Positions 1 to 11,510 of a DNA stretch of 64,000 nt are shown here, piece by piece (the first letter of the stretch is position 1; every line of letters begins with the position of its first letter). This stretch comes from Anaerosoma tenue (GTDB taxonomy: Bacteria; Actinomycetota; Coriobacteriia; Anaerosomatales; Anaerosomataceae): the NCBI RefSeq assembly GCF_023161965.1, contig NZ_JALNTY010000003.1:291271-355270 (forward strand). Direction: 5' to 3'. The position numbers and the translations under genes were made by a program. The notes below the pieces were generated by a model. That model worked only from the letters and a program-made list of their open reading frames with translations, was not told the DNA's origin and searched no databases.

Positions 1-90
1 GAGCCCGTCTGCGAGCAGGACACGCTCAAGCCTGACACCGGAACGCAAGGCCTCGAGGACGGCGTTACGCCCCTCGATCACATCCGGCAT
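1..90 (-). CDS. rlmB: RlmB/TrmH-family 23S rRNA 2'-O-methyltransferase, N-terminal fragment
   Basis: Only the first 30 codons lie in the window; the gene runs off the left edge. The visible residues begin MPDVIEGRNAVLEALRSG, the typical opening of the substrate-binding domain of RlmB-type SpoU methyltransferases, which methylate a guanosine in 23S rRNA using S-adenosylmethionine. It starts just after the cysS stop, with a GAGGGTGA ribosome-binding site inside the end of cysS. The cysS-rlmB order matches the Bacillus yacL-yacO region, supporting the call. The catalytic SPOUT domain is not visible. Confidence 0.75.
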   Translation of the reverse strand, partial: MPDVIEGRNAVLEALRSGVRLERVLLADGL

Positions 91-96
91 GGCGGG

Positions 97-1602
97 TCAC
101 CCTCGATCGCGGTACGACACACGTGCGCCCGACGGGGTGTCCTCGATGGTGAAGCCGAGGTCGGCCAGACCGTCACGGATGCCATCGGCCGCCGCCCAGT
201 TGCGCTCGGACCGTGCCGCAGACCGCGCGGCGAGCAACGACGTGACCGCCTGCTGCGTGTCGGTCCCATCGTAGCCGGCGAAGTCACGGGCGAGATCCAG
301 GACGGCGGACGGATATGCGTCGGAGACATCCTCGCCGGTGACCTCCACGCCGAGCACACCCAGCAGCTCGCTGATCATCGCTGTCGCCGCCTCGAGCCGC
401 CCCGCGTATCGTGCGTTCCCCCCGATGCCGTGACTCTCGAGGAACGCGTTGGTGGTGCGCACGAGGTCGAAGATCGCCGCCAGAGCACCCGCGGTGTTGA
501 AGTCGTCGTCCATGGCCGCGATGAACGCATCGTGGGCCGCCCCCGGCGCCGCCTCGAGCGCCTCGAGAACGAGCGGAGTCGCTTCCGGTAGTTCGCTGGC
601 CGTGCGATTGCGCTTCGCCCACACGAAGTTGCGCAGAGGTGTCGTCAGCCGCTCGTATGCGCGTCCCGCCTCATCGAGGCGGTCGGTCGAGAAGTCGAGC
701 GGACTCCGGTAGTGCGTCTGGAGCATGAGCAGTCGGATCACGGGAGCAGGATACCGGGCAAGCACGTCTTTCAGCAGCAGGAAGTTGCCGAGCGACTTGC
801 TCATCTTCTCCTGATCGACCTGGAGCAGCCCACCATGGAGCCAGTACCGCACGAACGGTTCCCCGGTGGCGGCCTCCGACTGTGCTATCTCGTTCTCGTG
901 GTGCGGGAAGATGAGGTCGCTCGCGCCGCCGTGGATGTCGAACGTGAGGCCGAGTTCCCGCTCGGACATGACCGAGCACTCAAGATGCCATCCGGGCCGG
1001 CCGGCCCCCCACGGGCTCTGCCACTGCGGTTCACCCGGCTTCGCCGCCTTCCACAACGCGAAGTCGAGCGGATCGTCCTTGCGCTCATCCACGTCGACAC
1101 GAGCCCCGCTCTCCAGGTCGTCCACGTTCCGTCCTGAGAGCTTCCCGTACCCGGGGAAGCTGCGCACCGAGAAGTAGACGTCGCCGTCCACCGCGTAGGC
1201 GTGTCCACGCTCGATCAGGCGCTGGGTCATCTCGATCATCGCGTCGATCGTCTCGGTGGCTTTGGGCTGGACCGTCGGCCTCAGCACGCCGAGCGCGTCC
1301 ATGGCCTCCCGGAACGCCTGCGTATACTCGGCGGCGACCTCTCCCGGCGCACGACCCTCCTCGTTCGCGCGAGCGATGATCTTGTCGTCCACGTCTGTGA
1401 TGTTCTGCACGAACCGCACGTCGAATCCCCTGAACGTCAGATACCGCCTGATGACGTCGAACGTGAGGAAGGTCCGGGCGTTGCCGATGTGTATGTGGTT
1501 GTAGACGGTCGGTCCGCACACGTACATGGCAACGGTGCCGGGCTCGCGCGGAACGAACTCCTGCTTCGAGCGCGTCAGCGTGTTATAGACGCGGATCGTC
1601 AT
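97..1602 (-). CDS. cysS: Cysteinyl-tRNA synthetase
   Basis: Class I synthetase that charges tRNA-Cys with cysteine in the cytosol. The 501-residue protein shows the VCGPTVYNHIHIGNAR block (Zn-ligand Cys plus HIGH-type signature), the mid-protein WHLECS zinc site and the KMSKSLGN loop. The frame is open for another 93 codons upstream, but those residues are low-quality and overlap cysE. The start MTIRVYNTL at 1602, preceded by GAGGAGAGGAC, matches the family. It overlaps the 3' end of cysE by 20 bases, suggesting cotranscription and translational coupling. Confidence 0.96.
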   Translation of the reverse strand: MTIRVYNTLTRSKQEFVPREPGTVAMYVCGPTVYNHIHIGNARTFLTFDVIRRYLTFRGFDVRFVQNITDVDDKIIARANEEGRAPGEVAAEYTQAFREAMDALGVLRPTVQPKATETIDAMIEMTQRLIERGHAYAVDGDVYFSVRSFPGYGKLSGRNVDDLESGARVDVDERKDDPLDFALWKAAKPGEPQWQSPWGAGRPGWHLECSVMSERELGLTFDIHGGASDLIFPHHENEIAQSEAATGEPFVRYWLHGGLLQVDQEKMSKSLGNFLLLKDVLARYPAPVIRLLMLQTHYRSPLDFSTDRLDEAGRAYERLTTPLRNFVWAKRNRTASELPEATPLVLEALEAAPGAAHDAFIAAMDDDFNTAGALAAIFDLVRTTNAFLESHGIGGNARYAGRLEAATAMISELLGVLGVEVTGEDVSDAYPSAVLDLARDFAGYDGTDTQQAVTSLLAARSAARSERNWAAADGIRDGLADLGFTIEDTPSGARVSYRDRG

Positions 1603-2299
1603 CGCTGTCCTCTCCTCGTTCGTCTTCGACGGGGAACACGCGCTCACCAGCCTCGGCACCGATACCCTCGTCGCGTACGAGACGAGCCTCGATGCGGTCC
1701 ATCCGGCGCTGCAGCGCGCGGTACATCTCGATGATGGGATCGGGCAGATCCTCATGGTGGAGGTCGATGGTCTCGACGCGCTTTCCTTCGCGGACCACCA
1801 CGCGACCAGGTACACCGACCACGGTGCAGTGTGGCGGCACATCGGAGACCACGACCGCGCCCGCTCCGACGCGCGTGGCACGTCCGATCGTGATGTCCCC
1901 GAGCACCGTTGCCCCCACGCCCACCACCACGTAATCCTCCAGGGTGGGGTGGCGCTTCCCGTGCTCCTTGCCGGTCCCGCCGAGCGTCACTCCCTGATAG
2001 ATCGTCACGTCATCACCGATGACCGTCGTCTCACCGATCACGACACCCATGCCATGGTCTATGAAGAAACGCGCGCCGATGGTCGCACCCGGATGGATCT
2101 CGATTCCGGTGGCGCCGCGTACGCACTGGCTGATGCGCCGGGCCAGCCAGGTCCGCCCGGCGCTGTGCAAGCGGTGTGTGACCCGGTGCCACCACACGGC
2201 CCACAGGCCGGGGTAGTTCGTGAGCGCCGAGAACGCCGAAGGGCACGCGGGGTCGCGCTCCATGACCGCGTCTATATCCGCGCGCAGACGCGCGATCAT
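1583..2299 (-). CDS. cysE: Serine O-acetyltransferase
   Basis: Acetylates L-serine with acetyl-CoA, the first committed step of cysteine synthesis. The C-terminal half carries the left-handed beta-helix hexapeptide repeats (GIEIHPGATIGARFFIDHG, then GETTVIGDDVTIYQGVTLGG) and the HGKRHP segment found in bacterial CysE. I start at ATG 2299 (MIARLRADI) because GGGAGGG lies 8 bases upstream; a GTG at 2323 is an alternative. At 238 residues it is the short form. The C-terminal tail beyond about residue 190 is acidic and poorly conserved. Placement directly before cysS links cysteine supply to its tRNA charging. Confidence 0.94.
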   Translation of the reverse strand: MIARLRADIDAVMERDPACPSAFSALTNYPGLWAVWWHRVTHRLHSAGRTWLARRISQCVRGATGIEIHPGATIGARFFIDHGMGVVIGETTVIGDDVTIYQGVTLGGTGKEHGKRHPTLEDYVVVGVGATVLGDITIGRATRVGAGAVVVSDVPPHCTVVGVPGRVVVREGKRVETIDLHHEDLPDPIIEMYRALQRRMDRIEARLVRDEGIGAEAGERVFPVEDERGEDSDDDPRL

Positions 2300-2398
2300 C
2301 AGTCGGACCCTCCCATCGTCCACCCACCGGTGCCAGGTCGCACCACTATCACGTCACCATCCGAAGCGTGTCAACCAGCGCACGAGGCGCGTCTCCGG

Positions 2399-3592
2399 TC
2401 ACGCCCTGCACCGCTCGAGCAGCGCCACCGCGTGAGCCGCGACTCCCTCTTTGCGGCCCGCGAAGCCGAGCCCCTCGGTGGTGGTGGCCTTCACACCGAC
2501 ACGCTCGACATCCACATCGAGCGCCCGCGCGATCCCCGCACGCATCGCCTCGCGATACGGGGCTATCCTGGGCTTCTCGAGTACGAGCACGGTGTCCGCG
2601 TCGACGAGCCGGAAACCTCTTTCGCGCATGAGGGCCGCCACCTCACGCAGCAGCCCGACGCTCGATGCGCCGGAATACCGTGGGTCGGTGTCCGGGAACA
2701 GGCGGCCGATATCCCCCTCCCGCAGTGCACCGACGATCGCGTCCATGAGTGCGTGAACAAGCACATCTGCGTCCGAATGCCCCGCCAATCCGCGCTCGTA
2801 CGGGATGGTGACCCCGCCGAGCACCAGGGCTCGCCCCTCTGCGAACGCGTGGACATCGTAGCCGGTGCCGACGCGGAGAGAATCCATCCCTGCCCGTCCT
2901 TCCCGTGCCTGCAGCAACGCCTCGGCCACCCGAAGATCCTCCGGCACGGTGATCTTCACGTTGTCCCGTGGCCCGGCGAACACCCGCACCATGCCGCCGG
3001 CGTGCTCGACGAACGAAGCATCATCCGTGCCCGTCCACCCGGTGTGCGCAGCCTGCTCGTACGCATCCCGCACGGCTTGCGCCCGGAAGACCTGCGGCGT
3101 CTGAGCCGACCAGATCGTCGCGCGATCGGGGGTGGCAACCACCACGTCGAGATCATCCACCTGCTTGAGGGTGTCATACGAAGGGTGCCCCACCACCACC
3201 CCCGCACATTCATCGTCCCGCTCCAGCATCTCGATCGCTCCGGCGATCGTCGCCGGGGTGACCAGCGGTCGAGCACCATCGTGCACGACGATCACGCCGG
3301 TCGAGCCGGGTGCGGCACTGAGGCCGGAACGCACCGAATCAGAGCGCGACAGACCCCCGGGAACCACCGCCACGACCTTGGCCGAGCCGACAGGAGCGAC
3401 CGCCACCGACCCATACTCCGCAACCCGCCCGGGATCGGTCACGACGACGATGGCGTCGATGAGATCGCATGCATCGAACACGCGGAGCGTGTGGGAGAGC
3501 ACAGGCTCGCCCCCTATGTGTGCGAGCTGCTTGCCCCCATCTCGGCCAAGCCTTTCCCCCTTGCCGCCGGCCACGATGATCGCCGTTCTCAT
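2399..3592 (-). CDS. ispDF: Bifunctional IspD/IspF isoprenoid enzyme
   Basis: A natural fusion catalysing steps 3 and 5 of the non-mevalonate isoprenoid pathway. Residues 1 to about 230 are IspD (2-C-methyl-D-erythritol 4-phosphate cytidylyltransferase), with the nucleotide-binding GGKGERLGRDGGKQL loop and VHDGARPLV. Residues about 237-397 are IspF (MECDP synthase), beginning MDSLRVGTGYDVHAF with the metal-binding DxH, followed by GHSDADVLVHALMDA and ATTTEGLGFAGR. Its ATG overlaps the stop of the upstream PIN-TRAM gene by 4 bases (ATGA), so translation is probably coupled. IspDF fusions occur in scattered bacteria; separate genes are the usual state in Gram-positives. Confidence 0.95.
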   Translation of the reverse strand: MRTAIIVAGGKGERLGRDGGKQLAHIGGEPVLSHTLRVFDACDLIDAIVVVTDPGRVAEYGSVAVAPVGSAKVVAVVPGGLSRSDSVRSGLSAAPGSTGVIVVHDGARPLVTPATIAGAIEMLERDDECAGVVVGHPSYDTLKQVDDLDVVVATPDRATIWSAQTPQVFRAQAVRDAYEQAAHTGWTGTDDASFVEHAGGMVRVFAGPRDNVKITVPEDLRVAEALLQAREGRAGMDSLRVGTGYDVHAFAEGRALVLGGVTIPYERGLAGHSDADVLVHALMDAIVGALREGDIGRLFPDTDPRYSGASSVGLLREVAALMRERGFRLVDADTVLVLEKPRIAPYREAMRAGIARALDVDVERVGVKATTTEGLGFAGRKEGVAAHAVALLERCRA

Positions 3593-4638
3593 GCCGGCCT
3601 CACCGGCTTGGCGAACACCATGCGCCCACCCGACGTCTGCAAGACGGACGTGACCTCGATGTCCGCCTCCGAGCCGATCATCCCGGCACCGTCAGCGATG
3701 ACGACCATCGTGCCGTCTCCAAGGTACCCTACGCCCTGGCCACGCTCCTTGCCCTCCTTGCTGACAGGGATCCGCAGCGTGTCTCCGGGCAGGAGCACCG
3801 GCTTCAGGGCATCGGCGATCTCATGGATGTTCACCACGCCAACGCCCTCGACGCGAGCGACCTTGGTGAGGTTGTAGTCGACCGTCACGATCGCGCCTCC
3901 GCTGGTGAGCGCGAGGCGGACGAGCTTGGCGTCCACCGTGGGGATCTCGGGGAAGTCGGCTTCGAGCACCTGCACCTGCGGCTCCCCCTCGGACATGGCG
4001 GTGAGCAGGTCGAGACCCCTGCGACCGCGTGCGCGGCGAGCGTCATCAGCGGAGTCGGCGAGCGTCTGCAGCTCCATCAGCACGAACCTGGGGACACGGA
4101 TCGGACCGTCCAACGCACCTGCGCGAGCGACGTCTGCGAAGCGCCCGTCGATGATCGCGCTGGTATCGAGGATCTTCGGTGGACGCGCATCCACGGGAGA
4201 TGCGGCCACGCCGATGCTGAGCGAGCCGTCCCGTGCGGGGAGCATGAACAGCGCCACGCCGGCGTACGCGCACAACAGGAAGAGCAGTGCCGTTGCCGCG
4301 AAGCCCAGCCACTGCGGCCGTTCGATGTACCGCAGGAGCGCCGATGACAGGATGAACGCGACGAGCAGACCGACGAGCAGGCCCACGGCTCCGAGCAGGA
4401 GAGCGGGCGTCTCAAGTTCCGAGAGGCGCGAGCTGACACGGCGGCACGCAGCGGTGAACTCGCGACCCAGGATGCCGCCGAGAAGGTACCCCATCGAAGC
4501 TCCCAGGATGATGAAGATGAAGATGACGAATGATTCTGAGAAACCGGTAGGGGTAGTCCAGTCGACCTGCTGCGAGACCGCGAAACCACCGAGAGCGCCC
4601 CCCGTCACGAGCAGCACCCGTGCGAGTTGTACGATCAT
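3589..4638 (-). CDS. YacL-like membrane PIN-TRAM domain protein
   Basis: A 349-residue protein with about four N-terminal membrane segments (roughly residues 1-135), a PIN nuclease-like domain (ILDTSAIIDGRFADVARAG through GGAIVTVDYNLTKVA, with conserved Asp residues) and a C-terminal TRAM RNA-binding domain (LKPVLLPGDTLRIPVSKEGKE). The family occurs beside disA and radA in many Gram-positives (B. subtilis yacL); its function is unsettled. ATG 4638 is chosen because GGAG precedes it; the frame is open to a GTG at 4668. A second, stronger GGAAGGAGGTGA lies far upstream, next to a palindrome at 4656-4676. Confidence 0.88.
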   Translation of the reverse strand: MIVQLARVLLVTGGALGGFAVSQQVDWTTPTGFSESFVIFIFIILGASMGYLLGGILGREFTAACRRVSSRLSELETPALLLGAVGLLVGLLVAFILSSALLRYIERPQWLGFAATALLFLLCAYAGVALFMLPARDGSLSIGVAASPVDARPPKILDTSAIIDGRFADVARAGALDGPIRVPRFVLMELQTLADSADDARRARGRRGLDLLTAMSEGEPQVQVLEADFPEIPTVDAKLVRLALTSGGAIVTVDYNLTKVARVEGVGVVNIHEIADALKPVLLPGDTLRIPVSKEGKERGQGVGYLGDGTMVVIADGAGMIGSEADIEVTSVLQTSGGRMVFAKPVRPA

Positions 4639-4655
4639 GGGCTCCGACGCTATGG

Positions 4656-4676
4656 CGCCAGATGGCACATCTGGCG
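4656..4676 (-). repeat. 9-bp perfect inverted repeat in the yacL-like leader
   Basis: CGCCAGATG, a GCA spacer, then CATCTGGCG. It sits between a strong Shine-Dalgarno-like GGAAGGAGGTGA and the chosen ATG at 4638. It could be an RNA hairpin or a protein site; no U-tract follows, so it is not an obvious terminator. Confidence 0.4.
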
Positions 4677-4767
4677 AGCGCCTTCACCTCCTTCCATCGG
4701 CCGGTCGTGATGCTGTTGATAGTGTCGAGAGCCGATAGCGGGCCGATCGTAGCACAGCGAGGCGCCC

Positions 4768-5823
4768 TCAGAGCACCGTGCGATCACGCATGCGACGAAG
4801 CCCATCGGTCACCACGCGGGCGCGGCGCGCACCCACACCCTCGACAGAGTCCAGTTCGTCCATGGTCGCCTCGCTGAGTGCTGAGAGCGTGCCGAAATGC
4901 TCGACCAGCCTGTTCACGACGGTCGCCGGGATCTGGGGTATCCGATACAGCGCCCGGTACCCGCGTGGACTGACCGGCTGCTCGCCCGCGTCGGACTTGC
5001 CGCTCAAACCCAGTGCGCTCGCGATCGCCGAAGGCTCGAGGAGCTGCTCGGTCCCTAGTGCGCCGATCCGTGCCATCGAGGCCGATGCCTTCTTCACGGC
5101 CGGGTCAGGTGCGTAGTCGCGCACGAGCATGAGGTAGTCGTCCTCCGCTCCGGCAGTGAGTTCCTCCTGCTGAAGACGTACGAGCCGCCCCTCTGTGCCG
5201 AGTTCGACGATGGAGCGGCTCAGCTCGCGCGCGACGCGCCGCAACATCTCGGCGCGCTGGATCACGACGGCGACATCCCGGAAGGTGACCGCCCCTTCGA
5301 ACTCCAGCGCGGTGAGGTGGGCCGAGACCTGATCGAGTCTCGTGCGATACCTCTCGAGCGTCTGCAAGGCCTGATTCGCCTTGGCGAGCACCACGTCGAT
5401 GTCCTGCAGCGTGAGCCGTGTGCCCCGGCGGTACAGGGTGACCACCTCGCGCCGCTGTGAGACCGAGATGACCAGGGCGTCCGTCTGCCTGCTTACACGC
5501 TCGGCGGTGCGGTGACGCATGCCGGTCTCGGACGTGGGCAGCGCGGGATCGGGCATGAGATGCACGTTCGCCTTGCGGATGCCGCTCGCGCCTTCATCGA
5601 GCAGGATTGCCCCGTCCATCTTGGCGAGTTCGAACAGCCGCTGGGGCGTGAACGAGGCTTCGATCTCGAAACCGCCGTTGCTGAGCGAATCCACGCCCTT
5701 CTCGTCCCCGATCACGATCAACGCACCGGTCCGCCCGGCGATCACGTGATCGAGTGCGAGGCGCAGAGGGGTACCGGGGGCGACAGACTCCAGCGCGGCC
5801 AGCATCACATCTTCGCGCTCCAC
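4768..5823 (-). CDS. disA: DNA integrity scanning diadenylate cyclase DisA
   Basis: Makes cyclic di-AMP from two ATP and scans DNA for branched structures. The 351-residue length is typical. The N-terminal DAC domain (about residues 1-150) contains the MDGAILLDE (DGA) and GMRHRTAERVSRQTDALV (RHR) active-site motifs. A helical linker follows, then a helix-hairpin-helix DNA-binding domain near the C terminus (LVEHFGTLSALSEATMDELD). It starts at GTG with GGAAGGTGA upstream. It lies between radA and the yacL-like gene as in Bacillus, so c-di-AMP signalling is expected in this organism. Confidence 0.96.
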   Translation of the reverse strand: MEREDVMLAALESVAPGTPLRLALDHVIAGRTGALIVIGDEKGVDSLSNGGFEIEASFTPQRLFELAKMDGAILLDEGASGIRKANVHLMPDPALPTSETGMRHRTAERVSRQTDALVISVSQRREVVTLYRRGTRLTLQDIDVVLAKANQALQTLERYRTRLDQVSAHLTALEFEGAVTFRDVAVVIQRAEMLRRVARELSRSIVELGTEGRLVRLQQEELTAGAEDDYLMLVRDYAPDPAVKKASASMARIGALGTEQLLEPSAIASALGLSGKSDAGEQPVSPRGYRALYRIPQIPATVVNRLVEHFGTLSALSEATMDELDSVEGVGARRARVVTDGLRRMRDRTVL

Positions 5824-5902
5824 CGTTTCGTCACCTTCCCGCGTCGTGCGATCAGGGCTTTCCGTGATTCTCCCATGTCGGCGGCCCCATCACCAGCCGC
5901 CG

Positions 5903-7252
5903 TCACCCAAGTGTTCTCTCCACTGCCTCGGCGAGCGTCCTGACACCCACGAATCGGGCGCTGCCACCGGCTGATGCCGCCGACGCCGGAGCGAGCACGT
6001 CTCCAAAGCCCATCCGCGTCGCCTCCCTCATGCGCGCCTCAGCGTGCGGCACACCCCGCACATCACCGGTGAGACCGAGCTCTCCAAAGACCACGACACC
6101 GTCGCCCACCGGCCTGTTCTTCAACGCCGAGGCGATCGCGAGAGCCAGGGGCAGATCGACGGCCGGCTCGCTCACCCGCACCCCGCCGACGACCGACACG
6201 TAGACGTCGTGGGATCCGAGCGAGATTCCTGCACGCCGCTCCAGGATGGCCATGTCCTGCAGCACCCGGGGCGTCTCGACGCCCACCGCCAGTCGCCGCG
6301 GCATCTGCAGATAGCTCGGGGTCACCAGCGCCTGCACTTCGACCAGCAGCGGTCTCGTGCCCTCCATCGTGGCCATCACGACCGAGCCCGACACGCCGCC
6401 GTCGCGCCCGGCGAGCAGCGCCGCGGACGGCTGCGCCACCTCGGCCAGACCGCTTCCGGTCATCTCGAATATCCCCGCCTCGGACACGGACCCGAAGCGG
6501 TTCTTGACCGCTCGCACGATGCGGAACATGTGATCCGACGCACCCTCGAAGTACAGAACCGTGTCCACGACGTGCTCGAGCACACGGGGACCGGCGATCG
6601 AGCCCTCCTTGGTGACGTGACCCACCACGATGACGGTGGTGCCGTGCGACTTCGCCAACCGCACGAGACGAGCAGCGGTCGCGCGCACCTGTCCCACGCT
6701 CCCGGGAACGCCATCGAGGCCGGGATCGAAGAGCGTCTGGATGGAGTCCACGACCACCACCGCGGGCTTCTCCGCGAGCACCGTGGCCTCGATGACCGAT
6801 ACATCCACCTCGGGCAGGAGGGAGATGCCGTTGGCCGCGCCGACCCTGTCCGCGCGCGAGCGCACCTGTTGCGCTGACTCCTCGCCACATACATAGAGGA
6901 CTTCGACACCGCGATGTCCGAGGCTGCCTGCCGCCTGGAGGAGGAGCGTGGACTTCCCGATCCCGGGCTCGCCTCCGATGAGGACGACGGACCCTCGTAC
7001 CAGACCGCCGCCCAGGACCGTATCGAACTCACCGATGCCGGTGGAGAACCGGAACTCCTCCTCGACGGAGACGTCGGCCAGGGCGGTGACCGGCTGGGGC
7101 GAGGCGGTCACCCCCGAGGGGCCGGGCGCGGCGACCGGGGCCGCCTCCTCTACGAACGTTCCGTACTCGCCGCATTGAGGGCATCGCCCGACCCACCGCG
7201 GCTCGGCGTGACCGCACTGCTGACATCGCCAACTCGTGTGCGGTCTGGCCAC
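5903..7252 (-). CDS. radA: DNA repair protein RadA
   Basis: A RecA-like helicase acting on branched recombination intermediates. The 449 residues contain an N-terminal C4 zinc finger (CQQCGHAEPRWVGRCPQCG), a RecA ATPase with Walker A GGEPGIGKSTLLLQ, the RadA-specific KNRFGS motif and a C-terminal Lon-protease-like domain (SLGSHDVYVSVVGGVRVSEP) that serves structural, not proteolytic, roles. The start is GTG at 7252, 9 bases after the clpC stop; the ribosome-binding site is weak (GAGGTCCC). It is probably cotranscribed with clpC and disA. Confidence 0.96.
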   Translation of the reverse strand: MARPHTSWRCQQCGHAEPRWVGRCPQCGEYGTFVEEAAPVAAPGPSGVTASPQPVTALADVSVEEEFRFSTGIGEFDTVLGGGLVRGSVVLIGGEPGIGKSTLLLQAAGSLGHRGVEVLYVCGEESAQQVRSRADRVGAANGISLLPEVDVSVIEATVLAEKPAVVVVDSIQTLFDPGLDGVPGSVGQVRATAARLVRLAKSHGTTVIVVGHVTKEGSIAGPRVLEHVVDTVLYFEGASDHMFRIVRAVKNRFGSVSEAGIFEMTGSGLAEVAQPSAALLAGRDGGVSGSVVMATMEGTRPLLVEVQALVTPSYLQMPRRLAVGVETPRVLQDMAILERRAGISLGSHDVYVSVVGGVRVSEPAVDLPLALAIASALKNRPVGDGVVVFGELGLTGDVRGVPHAEARMREATRMGFGDVLAPASAASAGGSARFVGVRTLAEAVERTLG

Positions 7253-7261
7253 GGGACCTCG

Positions 7262-9814
<2,553 letters not shown>

Positions 9815-9869
9815 CGCGATCCGCTCCTATCTGCAGCGCCTGTGACGGCGCATCGGGTTCCGCACGATC

Positions 9870-9899
9870 ATTCTACCCCGCTCGACGGCACGGGTCGAA
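9870..9899 (-). promoter_or_regulatory. Candidate sigma-A promoter for the clpC block
   Basis: On the minus strand TTCGAC (9894-9899), an 18-base spacer, and TAGAAT (9870-9875), about 55 bases before the clpC ATG, inside the 187-base lysS-clpC gap. The -10 matches 5 of 6 consensus bases; the -35 is weak. Confidence 0.4.
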
Positions 9900-10001
9900 G
9901 CATACCCGGGATCAAGCAAGCACGATGCCACGGATATGAGTGCCTGACACTCAGATCATGGAATGCGGTGCGGTACATGGCGCGGCACCGCCGAGAGAAC
10001 G

Positions 10002-11501
10002 TCAGGCTTCCGGACGCATGTGAGGAAAGAGGAGCACGTCCCGGATGGACGCGCTATCCGTGAGGAGCATCACGAGACGATCGATGCCGATACCCAGACC
10101 ACCCGCAGGCGGCATGCCGTACTCCTGCGCGCGCAGATAGTCCTCGTCCACCCACATGGCCTCATCGTCGCCCGCGTCCTTGGCGGCCGCCTGGGCCTGG
10201 AAGCGGGAACGCTGGTCGAGCGGGTCCACGAGTTCTGAGAACGCGTTGGCGAACTCACGGCCCGTGATCATCAGCTCGAACCGATCGGTGATCGCGGGGT
10301 CCGCGTCGTTGCGGCGCGCAAGCGGAGAGACTTCGGCGGGGTAGCCCGTGACGAAGGTGGGCTGGATGAGGGTGTGTTCGACGAGCTTCTCGAAGAGTTC
10401 GGTCAGCAGCTTGCCCGGACCCCACGACGGGTCGACGGGTACCTGGTGCCGATCGCACAGGACCAGGAGCTCCGCGACCGGTGTGTGGACGCTCACTTCT
10501 CCGCCGACGGCCTCGGACACCAGGTCCGCCATGGTCGCCTGCCGCCACGGCGAGATCAGGGACACGGCCACACCCTGGTACTCGATCTCGAGCGTGCCGA
10601 GGACCTCCTCGGCCACACGGGTGATGAGCGACTCCGTCAGCTCGCGCATCGTCTCCATCGTGCCGTACGCCTGATACGCCTCGAGCATCGTGAACTCGGG
10701 GTTGTGGCGAGGCGACATGCCCTCGTTGCGGAAGGAGCGGTTCACTTCGTACACACGCTCGAAACCCCCCACGAGCAGACGTTTCAGATACAACTCAGGC
10801 GCGATGCGAAGGTAGAGGTCCATGTCGAGGGCGTTGTGGTGCGTCACGAACGGACGAGCGGTGGCTCCACCAGGGATCGGTTGGAGCATGGGCGTCTCGA
10901 CTTCCAGGAACCCGCGGGCGTCCATGAACCGCCGGATCGCGGCGATGACCCGGAAGCGCGTCTCGAAGACGGTGCGGACCTCCGGGTTGGCGATCAGGTC
11001 GACGTAACGCTGCCGGTAGCGGGTCTCCGTGTCGGCAAGGCCGTGGTACTTCTCCGGGAGCGGCCGGATCGACTTGGAGAGGAGCACGACCTCACCGGGT
11101 GAGACGGACAGCTCGCCGCGCCGGGTCCTGATCACCCGTCCTGTCACGCCGACCCAGTCACCGAGGTCCAGATCACGGGCGAACGAGAACGCTTCGTCGC
11201 CCAGCACGTTGAGCCGGCAGAAGGCCTGGATCTCGGCAGCGCCGTCGCGGATAACGAGGAAGAGGACCTTGCCCTGATCGCGTTTGGCGACGATGCGTCC
11301 GGCCACCGTGACGATGTCATCGGTCTCCTCGCCGGCTTCAAGCCCCGAGTAGCGGGATACCACGTCGCCGACGGACGCCGTGCGCTCGAAACCGTCACGG
11401 AACGGCTCGATGCCCTTGTCGCGAAGCTCAGCGATCTTCGCCAGGCGCCCCGCCATCACCTCATCGGTGGTCCGTGCGTCGGCTCGCAGCTCCTCGGTCA
11501 T
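10002..11501 (-). CDS. lysS: Lysyl-tRNA synthetase, class II
   Basis: Charges tRNA-Lys. The 499-residue protein has an N-terminal OB-fold anticodon-binding domain (VTVAGRIVAKRDQGKVLFLVI) and the class II catalytic core with motif 2 (FRNEGMSPRHNPEFTMLE) and motif 3 (GGLGIGIDRLVMLLT). GGAGGG precedes the ATG. It follows greA by 9 bases, an arrangement (greA-lysS) common in actinobacteria and firmicutes, so the two are probably one operon. Confidence 0.97.
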   Translation of the reverse strand: MTEELRADARTTDEVMAGRLAKIAELRDKGIEPFRDGFERTASVGDVVSRYSGLEAGEETDDIVTVAGRIVAKRDQGKVLFLVIRDGAAEIQAFCRLNVLGDEAFSFARDLDLGDWVGVTGRVIRTRRGELSVSPGEVVLLSKSIRPLPEKYHGLADTETRYRQRYVDLIANPEVRTVFETRFRVIAAIRRFMDARGFLEVETPMLQPIPGGATARPFVTHHNALDMDLYLRIAPELYLKRLLVGGFERVYEVNRSFRNEGMSPRHNPEFTMLEAYQAYGTMETMRELTESLITRVAEEVLGTLEIEYQGVAVSLISPWRQATMADLVSEAVGGEVSVHTPVAELLVLCDRHQVPVDPSWGPGKLLTELFEKLVEHTLIQPTFVTGYPAEVSPLARRNDADPAITDRFELMITGREFANAFSELVDPLDQRSRFQAQAAAKDAGDDEAMWVDEDYLRAQEYGMPPAGGLGIGIDRLVMLLTDSASIRDVLLFPHMRPEA

Positions 11502-11510
11502 GTCCCTCCG

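Noticed and set aside
1603-1881. Upstream extension of cysS to 1881
   Set aside because: These codons overlap cysE and do not resemble CysRS; MTIRVYNTL at 1602 has its own ribosome site.
1754-3877. Plus-strand 707-codon open frame
   Set aside because: It lies antisense to cysE, ispDF and the yacL-like gene. High G+C keeps antisense frames open; its residues are compositionally odd and match no family.
9937-9953. 6-bp hairpin after lysS as a terminator
   Set aside because: Stem too short and no U-tract; left unassigned within the lysS-clpC gap.
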